64,000 nucleotides of DNA from Leptodactylus fallax (lineage: Eukaryota > Chordata > Amphibia > Anura > Leptodactylidae), in assembly GCA_947044405.1 (NCBI GenBank), contig CAMRHE010000013.1, forward strand, positions 1 through 64,000. Reading direction: 5' to 3'. Positions within the stretch are counted from its first letter, which is position 1; each line of letters begins with the position of its first letter. The notes under the pieces were generated by a model, which had not been told where the DNA came from, searched no databases, and was given only the letters and a program-made list of their open reading frames with translations. Positions 58,736 to 64,000 of the stretch are shown here, one piece after another. Made by a program: the position numbers and the translations under genes.

Positions 58736-59154
58736 TTAAAGGGGTTCTCCAGGCATAATTTGTTATGGTTTATCCTCAGGATAGGCCATAGATACCTGAT
58801 CTGTAGGGGGCTGACCCCGGACCGATCAGCTGTACGGAGCCACTTCTGGTGCCCGTCCTGTACACAATACAGGGCCAGAAGCAGAAAGCTCTGTCCACTG
58901 TGTATTAGCCGGGCACCTTCACTGCATCTCAGCAAATATAGACGTCAGTGGGAGCTGAGCTGCAGTGACGGCGCCGGGCGACTAAACAGCAGATGGAGCT
59001 TACTGCTTCTGGCCCTGTGTTGTGTACAGAACGGGCGCCGGAAGTGCCTCCGAACAGCTGATGGGGCCGTGTGTCAGCCCCCTACCGATCAGGTATTTAT
59101 GGCCTATCCTGAGCATAAGCCATAAAAAATATTAACCCTGGACAACCCCTTTAA
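58736..59154. mobile_element. T2-type MITE
   Basis: TTAAAGGGGTTCTCCAGGC (58736) to CCTGGACAACCCCTTTAA (59154). The subterminal GGTTTATCCTCAGGATAGGCC is mirrored by GGCCTATCCTGAGCATAAGC. The ORF at 58703-59125 spans the hairpin and is not a gene. Confidence 0.9.
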
Positions 59155-59159
59155 TATGC

Positions 59160-59310
59160 ATGCCCCACACAGTTAAATGTCCCTCCCCCCACAGGATGTT
59201 AGCCCCCATCACTGCTCCCACACAATATAATGACCCCATCATTGTTCCCCATACAATATGGGGGACCAGTGAAGAGGCCACCATATGGGGGGACCAGTGA
59301 AGTGACCATA
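59160..59310. repeat. Minisatellite-like array (minus sense)
   Basis: CCCCACACAGTTAAATG, CCCCACAGGATGTTAGCCCC and CACACAATATAATGACCCC recur at roughly 30-bp spacing. Similar in content to 1825-2290 and 29325-29470. Confidence 0.65.
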
Positions 59311-59334
59311 GAAAAATTTGGCCCAGACAACCCC

Positions 59335-59700
59335 TTAAAAGAGGTTGTCCATAAACGTGAGTGACCACTGTGGCAGCCGCCAGGCAGGTGTAAAAATAAG
59401 AAAGTTTAAAAAAAAAAGCATACTCACCTGTCCCCAGCACACCGTTGTCCCCTGCCTGTGTCTGTTCGGTCTCATGGCAGCGCCTCATTTATGGAAATCC
59501 TGTACCTAATTGGTCTTAGTGGTCACATGAGGTGCAGGACTCCCAGCAAGGATTCGCTGGCATGAGACTGAATGGACACTGGCAGCGGACAACGGAGCAT
59601 CGGGGACAGGCGAGTATGTTTTTTAGTTGTTTTTTTTTTTTTTACTTTACACCTCCCGCCAGCCACATGGGTTGCTCCAATTCCTGGACAACCTCTTTAA
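59335..59700. mobile_element. T2-type MITE, shares TTAA with neighbours
   Basis: TTAAAAGAGGTTGTCCATAA (59335) to TTCCTGGACAACCTCTTTAA (59700). CCCAGACAACCCCTTAA directly left is the right end of another MITE using the same TTAA. The right TTAA also starts the next element. Confidence 0.85.
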
Positions 59701-60009
59701 AGGATTTATCCATCTTTCTAATATTGATGGCCTGTCCTTAGGATAGGCCATCAATTATACATCTGCGATGATACAACAGCCAGGACCTCTGCAGATCAGC
59801 TTTTCCAGGACAGTGTGGTTACAGGTAAAGGTAACTATTCTAGGAGCCACGCTGTTCACTTGCCATACAAGGTGTAGCAGTAGGTTTAGGTAGTGCAGTG
59901 GTGCACATGGAATAGTGGGTGAGCAGCATGGCTCCCGACCTTTAGCCGTCCTGTCTCGGTACCGCTGATCTGCAGGCGTCCTGATGGTGGGCCCCTAGAA
60001 ACAATTCCA
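59697..60009 (+). mobile_element. T2-type MITE, left half
   Basis: TTAAAGGATTTATCCATC and a hairpin GATGGCCTGTCC-TTA-GGATAGGCCATC near 59728-59754 are typical. The right terminus is absent; the sequence ends where the Tc1 leader resumes at about 60010. Confidence 0.65.
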
Positions 60010-60157
60010 CTGATTCTGATCCTCCTTGAGATGGTTCTACTCCTTCATTGGAGTGCAGCTGTCTTTAATTAAACTGATTGAACTTGATTAGGAAAGGCAC
60101 ACACCTGTCTATATAAGAACTCACAGCTCACAGTGCATGTCAGAGCAAATGAGAATC

Positions 60158-61139
60158 ATGAGGTCAAAGGAACTGCTCAAGGAGCTCAGAGACAGAATTG
60201 TGGCAAGGCACAGATCTGGCCAAGGTTACAAAAGAAATTCTGCAGCACTCAAGGTTCCTAAGAGCACAGAGCCTCCATAATCCTAAAATGGAAGAAATTT
60301 GGGACGACCAGAACTCTTCCTAAACCTGGCCGTCCAGCCAAACTGAGCAATTATGGGAGAAGAGCTTTGGTGAGAGAGGTAAAGAAGAACCCAGAGATCA
60401 CTGTGGCTGAGCTCCAGAGATGCAGTAGCGAGATGGGAGAAAGTTCCACAAAGTCAACTATCAGTGCAGCCCTCCACCAGTCGGGGCTTTATGGCAGAGT
60501 GGCCCAAAGGAAGCCTCTACTCAGTGCAAGGCATATGAAAGCCCACATAGAGTTTGCCAAAAAACACATGAAAGACTCCCAGACTATGAGAAATAAGATT
60601 CTCTGGTCTGATGAGATGAAGATTGAACTTTTTGGCGTTAATTCTAAGCGGTATGTGTGGAGAAAACCAGGCACTGCTCATCACCTGCCCAATACAATCC
60701 CAAGAGTGAAATATAGTGGTGGCAGCATCATGCTATGGGGGTGTTTTTCAGCTGCAGGGACAGGAAGACTGGTTGCAATTGAAGGAAAGATTAATGCGGC
60801 CAAGTACGAGATATCCTGGAAGATAACCTCTTCCAGAGTGCTCTGGACCTCAGACTGGGCCGAAGGTTCACCTTCCAACAAGACAATGACCCTAAGCACA
60901 CAGCTAAAATAACAAAGGAGTGGCGTCGGACCATTCTTGACTGGCCCAGCCAGAGCCCTGACCTCAAACCAATTGAGCATCTCTGGAGAGACCTGAAAAT
61001 GGCTGTCCACCAACGTTCACCATCCAACCTGACGGAACTGCAGAGGATCTGCAAGGAAGAATGGCAGAGGATCCCCAAATCCAGATGTGAAAAACTTGTT
61101 GCATCATTCCCAAGAAGACTCACTGAGCAAAGGGTCTGA
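60158..61139 (+). pseudogene. Tc1 transposase pseudogene
   Basis: Start ATG 60158 (MRSKELLKELRDRIVARHRS), end TGA 61137-61139 (LTEQRV). A shift near 60265 breaks the first helix-turn-helix; the frame is open again from 60367 ([20 protein letters not shown]) to about 60810. First Asp is in [12 protein letters not shown] shift at about 60810 moves the rest to another frame, with [11 protein letters not shown] (second Asp) and LKPIEHLWRDL (Glu). A small deletion between them shortens the spacing to about 30 residues. Belongs to the element at 57451-61344. Confidence 0.9.
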
Positions 61140-61346
61140 ATACTTATGACCATGTGATATTTCAGTTTTTCTTTTTTAATAAATTTGCAAAAATATCTAC
61201 ATTTCTGTTTTTTTTTCTCTCAAGTTGGGGTGCTGAGTGTATATTAATGAGAAATAAAATGAACTTTTTTGCTTTTAGCAAATGGCTGCAAAGAAACAAA
61301 GAGTGAAAAATTTAAAGGGGTCTGAATACTTTCTGTACCCACTGTA

Positions 61347-62580
61347 TATCCCATTTTTTATATTCACAAGAGTAAACATTTCATGAGTAGGCAGGTGTTC
61401 TTATAAAGAACAACTTTTAGTCTCCATGTGCCCTTTGTATGTTATGACAGATTTCTGTGAAGACACTCACTTTGGGTACTGAATAGGTGCATAATCTCCC
61501 TTCTCTTTGCCTGGACATCTCTGGCACATCTCATAGCTGTCTTAGAGTCTTAGATCAGCTTGACCTAGAAAAGAGTAAGTCTAGTCAGCCCAGGTCACCA
61601 TCAGTTGTAACCTTCCTTTAGATATCATGTTTCCCCGAGGTTATCCTAAATATAAATTCCACTTTCCTGAGCAAAGTGCATGAGGATTTTCATTCTTTTT
61701 GTTTTGTCAAAATAGATTATGGTTAATGTTGCCCTCAACAGTGCCCTAAACTGCATGATAAAGCAATGGCTTTAGTGGCAACATATGTTTATGAAAGTTC
61801 ATTTGTAGGTAAGGCTGCGGCATGTGCAATTGTTTTGCAAGATATAAAAAATACAAAACAACTTTTAATTCTTGTCGGATTTTGGCAAGTTTTATACTTA
61901 TAACTTAAACTACTATTTATTTAAAAAGTAAAAATGGCTTTTTTTTTTTTTTTTTTTTTTTATTTCCGGGGATAATATGTATTCAGTGTAGCGCATAATT
62001 TTTTTAATCTAACTTGCACCTCATTTTTTTAAGGGTATATTCAGTGTCACAATTGTGAGGGCTCATCATCCATTTATTGTGCGCAGAGACAGACCACATT
62101 CTTGTCCACTTTTAATTGTATTAGAAACCTTGTTTTTATCATTGTCCATACAAAGCATTGCCTCAGGTCTAATATTATTTGTGACTCAACCCATACAATT
62201 TACACCCTAGTGGTAAGTGATTGGATTCAAAGTCAGCTCCAAATAGAGATGTCCTTTGCACTCCTGGCAATGTTACTTTCAGGATCGTATTATATTGAAT
62301 ACTTTAATGTAATACCCCAAATATCCCTCTGATATACACTCCTTGGCAAAAACATAATGAGATGAGGTCAGAAAGAAATGGTGGATTTCTGTACCATAAT
62401 TATGTCTCAGGCAGATATGTAAATCATTACAGGTGATCTGATTAGATTCTAGGTCTTGCCAAAAGAGGGTGTAAAAGTACTTAGCCCGTTGCCCTATAAA
62501 AAGAGACTATAATTGGTTAGTGTACCTCTTAATGAAATATTGACTGATAGATCCTTGACTGATAAATATGCATTGACATA
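61347..62580. other. Intergenic, no gene seen
   Basis: AT-rich, with a poly-T run at 61938-61960. The segment 62334-62578 (ACACTCCTTGGCAAAAAC...) may be the left leader of an older Tc1-like element cut by the next one, but no matching right end exists in the window. Confidence 0.45.
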
Positions 62581-64000
62581 CAGTACAGACCAAAAGTTTG
62601 GACACACCTTCTCATTCCAAGATTTTTCTGTATTTTCATGACTATAAAAATTGTAGATTCACACTGAAGGCATCAAAACTATGAATTAACACATGTGGAA
62701 TTATATACTTAACAAAAAAGTCTGAAACAACTAAAAATATGTCTTATATTCTAGGTTCTTCAAAGTAGCCACCTTTTGCTTTGATTACTGCTTTGCACAC
62801 TCTTGGCATTCTCTTGATGAGCTTCAAGAGGCAGTCACCTGAAATGGTTTTCACTTCACAGGTGTGCCCTGTCAGGTTTAATAAGTGGGATTTCTTGCCT
62901 TATAAATGGGGTTGGGACCACCGGTGTTGTTTTTCAGAAGTCAGGTGGATACACAGCTGATAGTCCTACTGAATGGAGTGTTAGAATTTGAATTATGGCA
63001 AGAAAAAAGCAGCTAAGTAAAGAAAAACGAGTGGCCATCATTACTTTAAGAAATGAAGGTCAGTCAGTCCGAAAAATTGGGAAAACTTTGAAAGTGTCCC
63101 CAAATGCAGTGGCCAAAACCATCAAGTGCTACAAAGAAACTGGCTCACATGAGGACCGCCCCAGGAAAGGAAGACCAAGAGTCACCTCTGCTGCGGAGGA
63201 TAAGTTCATCCAAGTCACCAGCCTCAGAAATCGCAGGTTAACAGCAGCTCAGATTAGAGACCAGGTCAATGCCACACAGAGTCCTAGCAGCAGACACATC
63301 TCTACAACAACTGTTAAGAGGAGACTGTGTGCAGCAGGCCTTCATGGTAAAATAGCTGCTAGGAAACCACTGCTAAGGACAGGCAACAAGCAGAAGAGAC
63401 TTGTTTGGGCTAAAGAACACAAGGAATGGACATTAGACCTGTGGAAATCTGTGCTTTGGTCTGATGAGTCCAAATTTGAGATCTTTGGTTCCAACCACCG
63501 TGTCTTTGTGCGACGCAGAAAAGGTGAACGAATGGACTCTACATGCCTGGTTCCCACCGTGAAGCATGGAGGAGGAGGTGTGATGGTGTGTGGGTGCTTT
63601 GCTGGTGACACTGTTGGGGATTTATTCAAAATTGAAGGAATACTGAACCAGCATGGTTACCACAGCATCTTGCAGCGGCATGCTATTCCATCCGGTTTGC
63701 GTTTAGTTGGACCATCATTTATTTTTCAACAGGACAATAACACCAAACACATCTCCAGACTGTGTAAGGGCTATTTGACCAAGAAGGAGAGTGATGGGGT
63801 GCTACGCCAGATGACCTGGCTTCCACAGTCACCAGACCTGAACCCAATCAAGATGGTTTGGGGTGAGCTGGACCGCAGAGTGAAGGCAAAAGGGCCAACA
63901 AGTGCTAAGCAGCTCTGGGAACTCCTTCAAGACTGTTGGGAGACCATTTCAGGTGACTACCTCTTGAAGCTCATCAAGAGAATGCCAAGAGTGTGCAAAG
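62581..64000 (+). mobile_element. Tc1 element (CAGTACAGACCAAAAG family), runs off the window
   Basis: CAGTACAGACCAAAAGTTTG starts at 62581 after TA (62579-62580). The leader and an open transposase frame follow. The right terminus lies beyond position 64000. Confidence 0.93.
62995..64000 (+). CDS. Tc1 transposase, open frame, C-terminus outside window, catalytic Glu replaced
   Basis: Translation from ATG 62995 (MARKKQLSKEKRVAIITL) is open for all 335 codons to the window edge, so about the full family length of roughly 340. An N-terminal helix-turn-helix (SVRKIGKTLKVSP), GRPRVTS hook, ARKPLL box, first Asp (LWSDESKFEIF) and second Asp (FQQDNNTKH) are visible. The third position reads SPDLNPIKMVW: Lys (AAG, 63850-63852) stands where the catalytic Glu is expected. 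Thirty-eight residues separate the second Asp from this position, which fits the DD38E (Intruder) group known from fish and frogs. If the base is right the protein would be non-catalytic though possibly DNA-binding. Confidence 0.9.
   Translation, partial: MARKKQLSKEKRVAIITLRNEGQSVRKIGKTLKVSPNAVAKTIKCYKETGSHEDRPRKGRPRVTSAAEDKFIQVTSLRNRRLTAAQIRDQVNATQSPSSRHISTTTVKRRLCAAGLHGKIAARKPLLRTGNKQKRLVWAKEHKEWTLDLWKSVLWSDESKFEIFGSNHRVFVRRRKGERMDSTCLVPTVKHGGGGVMVCGCFAGDTVGDLFKIEGILNQHGYHSILQRHAIPSGLRLVGPSFIFQQDNNTKHISRLCKGYLTKKESDGVLRQMTWLPQSPDLNPIKMVWGELDRRVKAKGPTSAKQLWELLQDCWETISGDYLLKLIKRMPRVCK

Larger units (their letters stand above)
57451..61344 (+). mobile_element. Tc1 element (CAGTGGATACGGAAAG family) with 2.5-kb interruption
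   Basis: The left terminus CAGTGGATACGGAAAGTACT follows TA (57449-57450). The right terminus ends ACTTTCTGTACCCACTG at 61344 before TA. After about 60 bp of left repeat (to 57511) the element is interrupted; it resumes at about 60010 (CCTTGAGATGGTTCTACTCC). Comparison with 37829-38190 shows that roughly 200 bp of the leader are missing, so the interruption is a replacement, not a clean insertion. Confidence 0.85.

Noticed and set aside
58703..59125. 140-codon ORF
   Set aside because: It spans the hairpin arms of a T2-type MITE and has no domain.

Overview
The window looks like nuclear DNA of a vertebrate, most likely an anuran amphibian. The evidence is the repeat content. There are eight Tc1/mariner terminal-repeat families, a piggyBac element, hAT elements, TTAA-flanked fold-back MITEs that begin TTAAAGGGG (T2 type), long elements bounded by TTAACCCCTT/AAGGGGTTAA, CR1- and L2-type LINE tails and a Penelope-like element. 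No host protein-coding exon, tRNA or rRNA could be supported. Nothing prokaryotic (operon, CRISPR array, insertion sequence) is present. The species cannot be named from the sequence.

Layout. 1-1722: unique, AT-rich DNA with a possible conserved non-coding stretch. 1723-2741: unclassified inverted-repeat element carrying a minisatellite. 3776-8145: piggyBac element with a Tc1 copy inside it. 8777-9003: T2-type MITE. 9265-14413: long TTAA element X, copy A, interrupted by an internally deleted Tc1. 14424-17560: a Tc1 whose right terminal repeat is split by a second Tc1 (15980-17546). 17565-20085: two inverted-repeat segments with hammerhead-like cores and an unclassified repeat. 20255-24583: hAT element carrying TTAA element Y (21008-24298), which in turn carries a composite Tc1 block (21394-23557). 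24592-25452: inverted hAT fragment. 26641-28278, 30102-31678 and 31690-33318: three full-length Tc1 copies.

The second half continues in the same way. 33686-34983: another hAT fragment. 34984-36210: unique DNA. 36215-37010: CR1 scraps. 37829-38579: Tc1 and piggyBac ends. 39118-41617: Penelope-like element on the minus strand, interrupted by an L2-type LINE tail. 41646-42715: inverted fragment of X. 43125-44755: Y-like, Penelope-like and CR1 pieces. 45519-49918: X copy B, essentially full length. 50294-54333: hAT element with a decayed transposase. 55312-55526: small hAT-type MITE. 56423-60010: cluster of TTAA MITEs and minisatellites, mostly inside a Tc1 that spans 57451-61344. 62581-64000: a Tc1 with an uninterrupted reading frame that runs off the window.

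How it fits together. Every recognisable reading frame belongs to a transposon. Nesting gives a relative order: hAT before Y before the composite Tc1 block, piggyBac before Tc1, and one Tc1 family before another. Several insertions show the target-site duplication expected of their superfamily. Four Tc1 copies are each disabled by one visible in-frame stop. The copy at the right edge has no stop but appears to have Lys in place of the catalytic Glu. I found no clearly new biological system. The strongest candidates are the hammerhead-like cores with a compensatory stem change, the composite Tc1 block and the unclassified X element.
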